NCBI RefSeq assembly: GCF_900090235.1
Contig: NZ_LT607750.1
Coordinates: 1,190,501-1,254,500 of the forward strand
Direction of reading: 5' to 3'
Length of the DNA stretch: 64,000 bases
Source: Micromonospora echinaurantiaca
GTDB taxonomy: Bacteria; Actinomycetota; Actinomycetes; Mycobacteriales; Micromonosporaceae
In this document: piece by piece, positions 1 through 7,819 of the stretch
Layout: every line of letters starts with the position of its first letter
Position numbering within the stretch: position 1 is the stretch's first letter
Made by a program: the position numbers and the translations under genes
Notes under the pieces: generated by a model
Seen by the model: the letters and a program-made list of their open reading frames with translations, nothing else
What the model was told of the DNA's origin: nothing
Database searches by the model: none

Positions 1-392
1 AGCTGCGCTCCGGCGATCTTCGCGGCCTGGGCCGGGTTCTCGGCGAACAGCACCCGGGAACCGGAGTCGGCGATGATGTACGTCGCGTCCTCGGGCTCGG
101 TGGTCGGGTAGACGGTGGTGGTGGCGCCACCGGCGCACATGATGCCCAGGTCGGCGAGCACCCACTCGATCCGGGTGTTGGCCAGGATCGCCACCGGGTG
201 CTCCTGGCCGACGCCGAGGTCGTGCAGGCCGGCCGCGATCGCCTTGGCGCGGGTGGCCACCTGCGCCCAGGTCAGCCAGACCGGGCCGGAGTCGTCCGGG
301 GACGGATGGGCGAAGGCGTCACGGTCGGGGGTTGCCGCGACGCGCTTGAGGAACATTTCCGGGATGGAACGGTACGGTACATCGAGAGCCAT
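1..392 (-). CDS. Long-chain acyl-CoA synthetase (AMP-dependent ligase), 5' part only
   Basis: Reading the minus strand from ATG at 392 gives about 130 residues, starting MALDVPYRSIPEMFLKRVA, before the window edge cuts the gene. The translation carries the N-terminal signature of AMP-forming long-chain fatty-acid CoA ligases: a WLTWAQVATRAKAIAAGL stretch, then ILANTRIEWVLADLGIMCAGG and TTVYPT, as in FadD15-type proteins. These enzymes activate free fatty acids with ATP and CoA at the cytoplasmic face. The P-loop-like and adenylate-binding motifs lie outside the window, so specificity cannot be judged. A GTGA-N6-TCAC palindrome lies 28 bases upstream of the start. Confidence 0.85.
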   Translation of the reverse strand, partial: MALDVPYRSIPEMFLKRVAATPDRDAFAHPSPDDSGPVWLTWAQVATRAKAIAAGLHDLGVGQEHPVAILANTRIEWVLADLGIMCAGGATTTVYPTTEPEDATYIIADSGSRVLFAENPAQAAKIAGAQ

Positions 393-419
393 CGCTGTAG
401 CCGCCTTCGGGGGTGGAGG

Positions 420-435
420 CGTGACGGTCGTCACG
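420..435. promoter_or_regulatory. CRP/GlxR-like palindrome upstream of the acyl-CoA ligase
   Basis: Bases 421-434 read GTGACGGTCGTCAC, a palindrome with arms GTGACG and CGTCAC. The half-sites GTGA and TCAC are six bases apart, as in the CRP/GlxR consensus TGTGA-N6-TCACA, but the outermost bases are C and G rather than T and A. It lies just upstream of the ligase start at 392, where a cAMP-responsive regulator of fatty-acid use would be expected. Binding is inferred. Confidence 0.35.
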
Positions 436-529
436 TCGGTGTTCGTTACCGAAGAGTATTGCCTGCCTCGTGGCGTCGGCTAGCCCCCCGACCGTCGGCG
501 GGCCCTATCCCGCCTGGTGGGACGCGGAT

Positions 530-1471
530 TCAGGCGTACCGGGCGGCCACCAGTGACCAGTCGTAGGTGGCGCGGATCCAGTTACGCCGTGCGACCAGCG
601 CCGGGCGCAGCTCGGCGTCGGCGTCGGGCAGCAACGTCGCCTCCGCGGCCAGGTAGGCGGCGAGCGCGTCGTTGAACCGGTCGGCGGCGGCACGTAGGGC
701 GGTCTCCTCGTCACCGCCGGTCTCCCGGGCGATCACGGTGACCAGGTTGTGCCCGTCCGGCGCCGACCGCTGCTCCTTGCCGTACGAGAAGACGTCGTTG
801 CACCAGCAGACCAGGTCCATGGCGAGCAGGTCCAGCGCGACCAGCGCCGGCTCGGCCCGCCGGGCCGCCGCCGGGTGCCCGCCGAGGGCCAGCTCGGTGA
901 GGGTGAGGCTGGGGCCGACCGCACCGGTGTGCCGGCGCATCTGCACGTACTCCGCCAACCGCGGGACCCGCTCCCGCTCCCGGTTCGCCGCCTCCCAGAG
1001 CAGCGCCAGCAGGTAGTCGCGCACCTGGGCGGCGAAGCGCAGCAGCATCGCCGGCGGTCCGTCCGCCCGGATCCGCCGGCAGAGGTCGTCCAGCGCGTCG
1101 CCGAGCGGGCCGGCGGCGGTCGGCACCGGCGCGGCCGGGTCGCCGTGCCGGTCCAGCACGTCGAGCAGCGCGGCAACCGTGGGCGCGAGCCGGGTCGGCG
1201 CCTCGCCCAGGCCGTCCTCGTCGCAGGCGTCGTCCACCACGAACAGCCAGGCGACCAGGTCGCAGAGCAGGCGCAGCCGCTCGACCGGACCGTTCGGGCA
1301 GGCCCGGCCGGCCAGCCCGGCGACATCGGCCCGGCGGAGTCGCTGCCCGCTATCGATCAGCCCGAAACCGCGTGCCCACTCGATGCTCTGCCGAGCCACC
1401 TGGTCCGTGCTGTCATGACGCCCGGCGGGAAAGGGGGGTTCCCGCAGCGCCGAGACCGCGAAGGTCCGCAT
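530..1471 (-). CDS. Class I terpene synthase (sesquiterpene-cyclase type)
   Basis: The 313-residue length matches single-domain bacterial terpene cyclases, which ionise a prenyl diphosphate (usually farnesyl or geranyl) and cyclise it. The aspartate-rich metal motif is WLFVVDDACDED near residue 90. The NSE triad is NDVFSYGKE near residue 238, and the conserved C-terminal RY pair is present (WSLVAARY). ATG at 1471 was chosen because AGGGGG precedes it and the family begins near there; an upstream in-frame start at 1543 would add 24 Pro/Gly-rich residues. No P450, prenyl transferase or cyclic-nucleotide-binding regulator lies beside it, so it looks like a stand-alone gene. The product cannot be deduced: the motif context is not that of geosmin synthase (DDHFLE). 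Confidence 0.85.
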   Translation of the reverse strand: MRTFAVSALREPPFPAGRHDSTDQVARQSIEWARGFGLIDSGQRLRRADVAGLAGRACPNGPVERLRLLCDLVAWLFVVDDACDEDGLGEAPTRLAPTVAALLDVLDRHGDPAAPVPTAAGPLGDALDDLCRRIRADGPPAMLLRFAAQVRDYLLALLWEAANRERERVPRLAEYVQMRRHTGAVGPSLTLTELALGGHPAAARRAEPALVALDLLAMDLVCWCNDVFSYGKEQRSAPDGHNLVTVIARETGGDEETALRAAADRFNDALAAYLAAEATLLPDADAELRPALVARRNWIRATYDWSLVAARYA

Positions 1472-1596
1472 GCCGCCCCCTGTCGCGCCGTCCCCCCACG
1501 GGACGACGCGGCACAGCCTACGGGAGCAGGGATCGGCGCCCATCGTTCGGGTGGCCGGAGTTTCATGTCTCTGCGTGACCTATTGTGCACACTCGG

Positions 1597-2226
1597 TCAC
1601 ATGGCCAGGTGGGCACCGCGCAGCCGCTCGGCCAATTCCGACGCCCCGTCGATCTGCACCCGGGCGACCCGCTGCCGGCCGGAGAGGAACAGCGCCAGCT
1701 CGCCCGGCGCGCCCACCATCCGCACCGGCTCGCCGCCGCGGCCCACACTCACCTCGCCGTGCCCGGGCGCCTGAACGAAGAGGTCGGCCGGGAACCGGCG
1801 CAGCGCCAGCCGGGCCAGCGGCGCGCACCGCCGCCACAGCGCCGCGGAGAGGCCGGCCGGCAGGTCACGCGGCTGCCACCGCTCACCCGCCCGCCGGACG
1901 TCCTCGTGGTGGATGAAGAACTCCAGGGTGTTGGCCAGCTCGTCGGTCACCGGGTTGCTCACCGGGCTCCACACCGGTGGGCGGCGCACCTGACCGACCA
2001 GCTGCGTCCAGGGCCGGGTGGCGATCCGCCGGCGGACCCGTTCGGCGTACCCGCGCAGCGGCGCGAGCACGATGCCGCCGGCGGCGTCCGGCCGGCGCTC
2101 CCGCACCACCAGGTGCGCGGCCAGGTCGCGGGTGGTCCACCCGGTGTTGACCGTCGGTGCGTCGGGTCCCAGCGTCAACATCAGGTCGGCGAGCGCCTCG
2201 CGCTCCGATCGGGCGTACCGAGACAT
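1597..2226 (-). CDS. TIGR03085 family metal-binding protein (mycothiol/DinB-like fold)
   Basis: This 209-residue protein belongs to the actinobacterial TIGR03085 family in the DinB/mycothiol-dependent maleylpyruvate isomerase superfamily. The family hallmark is the segment TTRDLAAHLVVRERRPDAAG (residues about 31-50). A second histidine segment, LEFFIHHEDVRRA near residue 103, matches the three-histidine metal site of the fold. Such proteins are thought to use divalent metal and mycothiol, but no reaction is established for this subfamily. It lies upstream of the terpene synthase in the same direction, 125 bases away. Its ATG at 2226 is the first residue of the conserved domain. Confidence 0.75.
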   Translation of the reverse strand: MSRYARSEREALADLMLTLGPDAPTVNTGWTTRDLAAHLVVRERRPDAAGGIVLAPLRGYAERVRRRIATRPWTQLVGQVRRPPVWSPVSNPVTDELANTLEFFIHHEDVRRAGERWQPRDLPAGLSAALWRRCAPLARLALRRFPADLFVQAPGHGEVSVGRGGEPVRMVGAPGELALFLSGRQRVARVQIDGASELAERLRGAHLAM

Positions 2227-2276
2227 GGATCGATCCTAGGCGGAACCCGGGCGGGCCGCGCCGTGCCGGCGGGGCG

Positions 2277-2360
2277 GCGGTGCGCGGACGACGCCGGGGA
2301 GCGGCGCGCGGACGACGGCGGGAGCGGTGCGCGGGCGACGGTGGGGAGCGGCGCGCGTGA
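2277..2360. repeat. Three and a half tandem copies of a ~24-nt GC-rich unit
   Basis: Units start at 2277, 2301, 2324 and 2348, each of the form GCGGYGCGCGGRCGACGSYG followed by GGGA or GGA. Lengths of 24, 23 and 24 would shift a reading frame, so the array is unlikely to be coding. It fills the gap between the TIGR03085 gene and the ABC exporter operon, which diverge from here. Confidence 0.7.
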
Positions 2361-2446
2361 CGCCGGCCATACCGGTACGGGTCGGCGGAGCTCGCCCCGA
2401 CCGGTAAGGATGAGGGAGATAATTGCGGCTTACGGCGGGGGAGAGC

Positions 2447-4333
2447 GTGGCGAGCAGGACAAGTCGGGACGTGCTCGGTCGGGGGCTGGCCGTCCTCGGT
2501 CGGGCGATCCGGGAGCAGCCGCGCATCTTCGCGGTCGCGGTCGCCGGCAGCGTGCTGTTCGGCGGCATGGTGATCGCCAGCGCGTACGTCGTCGGCACGG
2601 TGGTCGGCGACGTGGTGGTGCCGGCGATCGCGCGCGGCTCGGTGGGGGTCGGCACGCTCGCGCTCGCCGCCACGGCGCTGTTCGGGATCAGCGTGCTGCG
2701 GGTGGCCGGCATCGTCGGCCGGCGGCTCGGCGCCGGCTACATGCAGTACCGCCTCCAGGCCGCGTACCGTCGCCGGGTCACCCGGCGCTACCTGGAGCTG
2801 CCGCTGTCCTGGCACCACCGCAACGCCACCGGCACCCTGCTGTCCAACGCGAACTCCGACGTGGAGGCCGCCTGGTACCCGATCGCGCCGCTGCCGTTCG
2901 CGGTCGGCACGCTGGTGATGCTGGTCGGCGCGGTGGCCTCGCTCTTCGCCACCGACTGGGCGTTGGCCCTGGTCGGGCTGGCCGTCTTCCCGGCGCTGTT
3001 CACGCTCAACGTGGTCTACTCCCGCCGGATGGCGCCGCGGCAGGCGCGGGCGCAGCGGCTGCGCGCCGAGGTCAGCGGCATCGCCCACGAGAGCTTCGAC
3101 GGCGCGCTGGTGGTCAAGACGATGGGCCGGGAGGCGCAGGAGACCTGCCGGTTCGCCGACCGGGCCGGCGAGCTGCGCGACGCGCTGGTCTCGGTGGGTC
3201 GGCTGCGCGGCGTCTTCGACCCGATGCTAGAGACCCTGCCCAGCCTCGGCACGCTCGCCGTGCTGGTGGTCGGCACGTTCCGGCTGCGCCAGGGCGCGAT
3301 CAGCGTCGCCGAGCTGGTCAGCGTGGCCTTCCTGTTCACCGTGCTGGCGTTCCCGGTGCGGGCCATCGGCTGGGTGCTGGCCGAGCTGCCGCGCAGCGTC
3401 GCCGGCTGGGACCGGGTGCGCCGGGTGCTCGACGCCACCGGCGAGATGCCGTACGGGGACACCGTGCTCGACCCGGCCGACCCCCGGCCGGCCACGCTCA
3501 CCTTCACCGACGTCTGCTTCGGCTACGAGCCGGCCGAGGCGCACCTGCCCGGCACCGAGGTGCTCGGCGAGGTCACCTTCACCGTGCCGGCCGGGAAGAC
3601 CGTCGCCCTGGTCGGGCCGACCGGCGCCGGAAAGTCGACGATCGCGTCGCTGGCCGTCCGGCTGGTCGACCCGCGCTCCGGCACGGTCGCCCTGGACGGC
3701 GTGGACGTCCGCCGGCTGACCGCCGCCTCGCTGGCCGGCACCGCCGCCCTGGTGGCCCAGGTGCCGTTCGTCTTCGACGACACCGTCCGGGCCAACATCA
3801 CCCTGGACCGGCCGGGCATCGGCGACGACGACGTCTGGGCGGCGCTGCGGCTCGCCGAGGCGGACGGGTTCGTCGCGGCGCTGCCCGAGGGGCTGGACAC
3901 CCGGGTCGGCGAGCGCGGCACCTCGCTCTCCGGCGGGCAGCGGCAGCGGCTCACCCTGGCCCGCGCGCTGGCCGGCCGGCCCCGCCTGCTGGTGCTCGAC
4001 GACGCGACCAGCGCGGTCGACCCCCGGGTGGAGGCGGCCATCCTGGCCGGGCTGCGCTCGTCGGCGGCGGACGCCTCGGCGCCGGCCGCGTCGATCCTGG
4101 TGGTCGCCTACCGCCGGGCCACCATCGCGCTGGCCGACGAGGTGATCTACCTGGAGCAGGGGCGGGTGGTGGCCCGGGGCAGCCACACCGAGCTGCTCGC
4201 CACCGTGCCCGGCTACGCCGATCTGGTCACCGCCTACGAGCAGGCGGAGATCGACCGTGAGCAGGAACGGCCGTACGACGACGAGGTCACGCCGCCGCTG
4301 ACCTCGGGCCTGGAGATCGAGGTGGACCGGTGA
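2447..4333 (+). CDS. ABC exporter half-transporter, degenerate-site subunit
   Basis: This 628-residue protein has an N-terminal type IV ABC exporter membrane domain (about residues 30-330, six hydrophobic spans) and a C-terminal nucleotide-binding domain. Walker A is GPTGAGKST (lysine 396), the signature is LSGGQRQRLTLARAL, and Walker B is LLVLDDAT. Walker B ends in Asp where the catalytic Glu normally sits, and the switch histidine is Tyr (VAYRRAT). These are the usual losses in the non-catalytic half of heterodimeric exporters such as TmrAB. The partner follows directly. GTG at 2447 was chosen because GGGGGAG precedes it at the right distance; a TTG at 2423 is in frame but lacks a ribosome site. 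The substrate is unknown; drugs, lipids or peptides are typical. Confidence 0.88.
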   Translation: MASRTSRDVLGRGLAVLGRAIREQPRIFAVAVAGSVLFGGMVIASAYVVGTVVGDVVVPAIARGSVGVGTLALAATALFGISVLRVAGIVGRRLGAGYMQYRLQAAYRRRVTRRYLELPLSWHHRNATGTLLSNANSDVEAAWYPIAPLPFAVGTLVMLVGAVASLFATDWALALVGLAVFPALFTLNVVYSRRMAPRQARAQRLRAEVSGIAHESFDGALVVKTMGREAQETCRFADRAGELRDALVSVGRLRGVFDPMLETLPSLGTLAVLVVGTFRLRQGAISVAELVSVAFLFTVLAFPVRAIGWVLAELPRSVAGWDRVRRVLDATGEMPYGDTVLDPADPRPATLTFTDVCFGYEPAEAHLPGTEVLGEVTFTVPAGKTVALVGPTGAGKSTIASLAVRLVDPRSGTVALDGVDVRRLTAASLAGTAALVAQVPFVFDDTVRANITLDRPGIGDDDVWAALRLAEADGFVAALPEGLDTRVGERGTSLSGGQRQRLTLARALAGRPRLLVLDDATSAVDPRVEAAILAGLRSSAADASAPAASILVVAYRRATIALADEVIYLEQGRVVARGSHTELLATVPGYADLVTAYEQAEIDREQERPYDDEVTPPLTSGLEIEVDR

Positions 4334-4393
4334 GCGCGAGGAGTGCAGCGGAGCAGAGCCCCGCAGTCGCGAACGAAAGGCGAGCCCGGTGAG
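4327..4393. repeat. Intergenic repeat spanning the stop/start junction of the ABC pair (copy 1)
   Basis: The octamer CCGGTGAG occurs at 4327-4334, covering the TGA stop of the first ABC gene, and again at 4386-4393, covering the GTG start of the second. Between them lie about 50 bases beginning CGCGAGGAGTGCAGCGGAGC and ending GAACGAAAGGCGAG. A closely similar element lies at 13455-13532 at the trpE junction. The layout suggests that the element entered a coupled GGTGAG stop/start overlap and left both genes intact. Confidence 0.7.
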
Positions 4394-6191
4394 TGTTACG
4401 GCGTCCGAGCAGCGGGCCGACGCGACCGCACAGCCCGAGCCGACCGAGACGACGTGGCGGACGTTGCGGCGCGGGCTGGCGCTCTCGCCGGAGCTGCGGG
4501 TCGGCCTGGCCGGCACGCTGGCCCTGGCCCTGGTCTACATGGTGGGGCGGGCCGCCGTACCGGTCGCCGTGCAGCAGGGCATCGACCGGGGCATCGTCGG
4601 CGGCCTCGACCTCGGCGTGGTCTGGACGGTGGTCGCCATCACCGCCGCGGTGCTGGTGGTGACCACGCTCTGCGGCTACCTGATGATGCGCCGGCTGTTC
4701 ACGGTCAGCGAGACGGCGCTGGCGAACGTGCGGATCCGGGCGTTCCGGCACGTGCACGACCTGTCCATGCTGCACCAGCAGGCCGAGCGGCGCGGCTCGC
4801 TGGTCTCCCGGGTGACCAGCGACGTCGACCAGATCACCCAGTTCCTCCAGTGGGGCGGCGTGATCCTGGTGATCAACCTGGGTCAGCTGGTGGTCACCAC
4901 GGTGGTGATGCTCGTGTACTCCTGGCAGCTGACCCTGGTGGTCTTCGCCGCCTTCCTGCCGGCGGTGTTCGTGATCCGGGTGCTCCAGCGCCGCCTCGGC
5001 ACCGCGTACGGGGTGGTCCGCCACCGCACCGGCGCGCTGCTCGGCGCGATCGGGGAGAGCGTGGTCGGGGCGCCGGTGATCCGGGCGTACGGGATCGCCG
5101 GGCGGACCGCGCGCCGGCTGGACGAGGCGATCGACAGCCAGCGCCGGGCGCAGCAGCGGGCGATCCGGATCAGCATCATGGGCAGTTCGGTCGGCGAGCT
5201 GGCCGCCGGGCTGGCGCTGGCCGGGGTGGTGGTGCTCGGGGTGACCCTCGGCGCCGACCGCACGCTGAGCATCGGCGAGGTGACCGCGTTCCTGTTCCTG
5301 GTGACGCTCTTCATCCAGCCGGTGCAGATCGCCACCGAGGTGCTCAACGAGGCGCAGAACGCCATCGCCGGCTGGCGCCGGGTGCTGGACGTGCTGGACG
5401 TGGCGCCGGACGTGGCCGACCCGGGGGAGCAGGGCCGGGAGTTGCCGCCGGGCCCGCTGGACATCCGCTTCGCCGGTGTCCGCTTCGCCTATCCGGGCGG
5501 CCCGCCGGTGCTGCACGACATCGACGTGGAGATCCCGGCGAAGAGCCGGGTGGCGGTGGTCGGCGAGACCGGTAGCGGCAAGACCACCTTCGCCAAGCTG
5601 CTCACCCGGCTGATGGACCCGACCGCCGGCGCGGTGCTGCTCTCCGGCGTGCCGCTGGACCAGGTCCGGTTCGACTCGCTGCGCTCGCGGGTGGTGATGG
5701 TCCCGCAGGACGGGTTCCTGTTCGACGCCACGGTGGCGGACAACGTCCGGTTCGCCCGGCCGGAGCTGACCGACGCCGAGCTGGCCGCGGCCTTCTCCGA
5801 GCTGGGGCTGGCCGACTGGCTCGACGGGCTGCCGGCCGGGCTGCGGACCCCGGTCGGCGAGCGTGGCGAGGCGCTGAGCGTGGGGGAGCGGCAGTTGGTC
5901 GCGCTGGCCCGGGCGTACGTGGCGGACCCGGACCTGCTGGTGCTGGACGAGGCGACCAGCGCGGTCGACCCAGCCACCGAGGTGCGGCTGCAACGCACCC
6001 TGGACGCGGTGACCCGCGGCCGGACCACCCTCGCCATCGCGCACCGGCTCTCCACCGCGCAGTCCGCCGACGAGGTGATCGTGGTGGACCGGGGGCGGAT
6101 CGTGCAGCGCGGCCCGCACGAGGAGCTGGTCCGCGACCCCGAGTCGGTCTACGGCCTGCTCTACGCCTCCTGGCTGGAGCAGACCCGCTGA
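4389..6191 (+). CDS. ABC exporter half-transporter, catalytic-site subunit
   Basis: This 600-residue partner of the preceding gene has the same architecture: six membrane spans (about residues 35-320), then a nucleotide-binding domain. Walker A is GETGSGKTT (lysine 398), Walker B is LLVLDEAT with the catalytic Glu, and the switch histidine is kept (IAHRLST). Its signature, however, is LSVGERQLVALARA in place of LSGGQ. In the heterodimer this weak signature faces the Asp-containing Walker B of the first subunit. The good Walker motifs here face the first subunit's intact LSGGQ, giving one working and one dead ATP site. GTG at 4389 lies within the 3' end of the repeat that separates the pair. 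Confidence 0.88.
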   Translation: MSVTASEQRADATAQPEPTETTWRTLRRGLALSPELRVGLAGTLALALVYMVGRAAVPVAVQQGIDRGIVGGLDLGVVWTVVAITAAVLVVTTLCGYLMMRRLFTVSETALANVRIRAFRHVHDLSMLHQQAERRGSLVSRVTSDVDQITQFLQWGGVILVINLGQLVVTTVVMLVYSWQLTLVVFAAFLPAVFVIRVLQRRLGTAYGVVRHRTGALLGAIGESVVGAPVIRAYGIAGRTARRLDEAIDSQRRAQQRAIRISIMGSSVGELAAGLALAGVVVLGVTLGADRTLSIGEVTAFLFLVTLFIQPVQIATEVLNEAQNAIAGWRRVLDVLDVAPDVADPGEQGRELPPGPLDIRFAGVRFAYPGGPPVLHDIDVEIPAKSRVAVVGETGSGKTTFAKLLTRLMDPTAGAVLLSGVPLDQVRFDSLRSRVVMVPQDGFLFDATVADNVRFARPELTDAELAAAFSELGLADWLDGLPAGLRTPVGERGEALSVGERQLVALARAYVADPDLLVLDEATSAVDPATEVRLQRTLDAVTRGRTTLAIAHRLSTAQSADEVIVVDRGRIVQRGPHEELVRDPESVYGLLYASWLEQTR

Positions 6192-6197
6192 CCCCTC

Positions 6198-6263
6198 CCC
6201 GCGATCTTGCAGTCTCCGCCCCGGCGGAAGCGATGGACGCCGCGGGAACTGCAAGATCGCGGG
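6198..6263. terminator. Bidirectional terminator hairpin between convergent genes
   Basis: A perfect 16-base inverted repeat, CCCGCGATCTTGCAGT at 6198-6213 and its complement at 6248-6263, encloses a 34-base loop. It lies between the ABC exporter stop at 6191 and the S4 paralogue stop at 6271. There is no U-tract, as is usual in high-GC actinobacteria. Confidence 0.6.
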
Positions 6264-6270
6264 AGCCCGG

Positions 6271-6882
6271 TCAGCGGGAGTAGAACTCCACGACGAGCTG
6301 CTCGTCGCAGACCACCGGCACCTCGTGCCGGGCCGGCTCGCGGACCAGGGTGGCGCGCAGGTCGGTCAGGGCCACCGACAGGTACGGGCGGCCGGGGCCG
6401 TCGCCGGCGTTGGCGCCGGTGGCGGCGAGCTGGAAGGGCGGCGCCTGGCGGCTGCGCTCGCGGACGGCCACCACCTGGCCGGGGCGCAGCCGGTAGGAGG
6501 GGCGGTCGACCGTGCGGCCGTCGACCGTGAAGTGCCCGTGGTTGACCAGCTGCCGGGCCTGGTAGATGCTGCGGGCCAGCCCGGCCCGGTGCACCACCGC
6601 GTCGAGCCGCCGCTCCAGCAGCGCGATCAGGCTCTCGCCGGTCTTGCCGGCGCCGCGGTGCGCCTCGTCGAAGGCCCGGCGCAGCTGGGCCTCGCTGACG
6701 TTGTACTGGTGGCGCAGCCGCTGCTTCTCCAACAGCCGCACCTGGTAGTCCGAGGTCTTGCGGCGCTGTCGGCCGTGTACCCCCGGCGGGAAGGGTCGCC
6801 GCTCGAAGTACTTCACGCACTTGCGGGTGAGGGGGATGCCGAGGGCCCGGGAGAGCCGGGCCTTGGGCCTGGGGTGGTTCAC
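6271..6882 (-). CDS. rpsD: 30S ribosomal protein S4, cysteine-poor paralogue
   Basis: The 203 residues match full-length S4, the 16S rRNA-binding protein that starts 30S assembly. It has the N-terminal S4 core ([20 protein letters not shown], residues about 27-46) and an S4 RNA-binding domain ([20 protein letters not shown], then [11 protein letters not shown]). The four-cysteine zinc site found near the N-terminus of zinc-dependent S4 is missing; only one Cys remains there (TRKCVKYF). The gene stands alone and not in the usual rpsM-rpsK-rpsD-rpoA operon, so it is probably a second, zinc-independent copy. GTG at 6882 has GGAG upstream. It diverges from a DUF2470 gene across a strong iron box. 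Confidence 0.88.
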   Translation of the reverse strand: MNHPRPKARLSRALGIPLTRKCVKYFERRPFPPGVHGRQRRKTSDYQVRLLEKQRLRHQYNVSEAQLRRAFDEAHRGAGKTGESLIALLERRLDAVVHRAGLARSIYQARQLVNHGHFTVDGRTVDRPSYRLRPGQVVAVRERSRQAPPFQLAATGANAGDGPGRPYLSVALTDLRATLVREPARHEVPVVCDEQLVVEFYSR

Positions 6883-6917
6883 GCTGGACGTCTCCGTTCC
6901 GGTGCTCTAGCCTGCAC

Positions 6918-6936
6918 TTAGGTAAGCCTAACCTAC
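6918..6936. promoter_or_regulatory. Iron box (IdeR/DmdR1-type operator)
   Basis: The sequence TTAGGTAAGCCTAACCTAC differs at about two of nineteen positions from the actinobacterial iron-box consensus TTAGGTTAGGCTAACCTAA (centre base variable). It is one of the few A+T-rich stretches in the region. It lies 16 bases before the DUF2470 start and 36 bases before the divergent S4 start, so an iron-loaded IdeR/DmdR1 repressor could close one or both promoters. Confidence 0.75.
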
Positions 6937-6951
6937 TAAGGAGGTCGTGCC

Positions 6952-7713
6952 ATGCGGCCCAGCCCGGCGGAGATCGTCCGAACCCTCGTCGCGGGCCGAC
7001 TGCCCGGCCTCGTCCACGTCGCCCACCGGCCCGGCCCGCACCACGTCCGGCACGTCACCGACCAGGAGGGGCGGGTGCTGCTCCTGGTGCCGGTGGTCAG
7101 CGACCTCGCCGCCGCGCTGCGCCCGGCCGACGGCGACACCGACGTCCCGGCGGTGCTCGACGTGCTCGACCTGCCCCCGTCGGCCGGCGCGCCGTCGCTC
7201 GGCCGCGCCTGGGTCTCCGGCTGGGCGACCCGGCTCGACGGCGACGAGGCCCGGCGGGCCGCCCTCGACTTCGCCGCCATGGACCCGACCGGTGACCTGC
7301 TCGACGTCGGCACCCGGTTCCGGCTCCACCGCTTCGAGGTGGTCGAGGCCCGCTGGGACCGCGCCGGCTCCGTGCGCCGGATCGACCCCGAGGTGTACGC
7401 CGAGGCGGAGCCGGATCCGCTGCACCCGGTCGAGGGCGAGCTACTGATCGACCTCGCCGAGCACCACGCCGCCGAGGTGGCCGGCTACCTGCGCCGGCAG
7501 CTCGGTCTGGCCGACGGCGGCGGCCACGGCGTACCCCGCGTGGTGCGGATCGACAGGTACGGCCTGATGGTGTCGTACGGCCGGCCCGGCGCGCGGCGGC
7601 GGGCCCGGTTGACCTTCCCGCACCCGGTCGCCGACCACGCCGAACTGGCTCGCCTGCTGCACCCGATGCTGTGCCGCCGGGCCGCCGCGACCGGCCACGC
7701 CGAATCCGCCTGA
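6952..7713 (+). CDS. DUF2470 / HugZ-like haem-iron protein
   Basis: This 253-residue protein ends in a DUF2470 domain (about residues 165-250; HPVEGELLIDLAEHHAAEVA and DRYGLMVSYG are typical) after an FMN-binding split-barrel-like N-terminal half. Family members are linked to haem binding and iron release (HugZ, plant HOZ). The start is exceptionally clear: AAGGAGG at 6938-6944 lies seven bases before ATG 6952. An iron box covers the promoter, so induction under iron limitation is likely and fits a role in haem-iron use. Enzymatic activity is inferred only. Confidence 0.75.
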   Translation: MRPSPAEIVRTLVAGRLPGLVHVAHRPGPHHVRHVTDQEGRVLLLVPVVSDLAAALRPADGDTDVPAVLDVLDLPPSAGAPSLGRAWVSGWATRLDGDEARRAALDFAAMDPTGDLLDVGTRFRLHRFEVVEARWDRAGSVRRIDPEVYAEAEPDPLHPVEGELLIDLAEHHAAEVAGYLRRQLGLADGGGHGVPRVVRIDRYGLMVSYGRPGARRRARLTFPHPVADHAELARLLHPMLCRRAAATGHAESA

Positions 7714-7759
7714 CCCACCACCCGTCCTCCCCGCCCGCCGCCTTCGCCGGCCCCACCGG

Positions 7760-7805
7760 TTTGGGTGCATCTGTGGTTGCGGGGACGACAACAGCTGCAC
7801 CCAAA
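7760..7805. terminator. Bidirectional terminator hairpin
   Basis: Arms TTTGGGTGCA (7760-7769) and TGCACCCAAA (7796-7805) are complementary and extend by four more pairs (CTGT/ACAG) past one mismatch. The hairpin separates the DUF2470 gene from the convergent TetR gene. Confidence 0.6.
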
Positions 7806-7819
7806 GGGCGGAGCAGGGG

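Noticed and set aside
1575..1600. Inverted repeat GTGACC...GGTCAC before the terpene synthase
   Set aside because: Only six-base arms 14 bases apart, overlapping a stop codon; too weak to call an operator.
1585..4260. An 891-codon plus-strand frame over the TIGR03085 gene and ABC gene
   Set aside because: It crosses the start of a real gene on each strand and the intergenic repeat; no family motif is seen.
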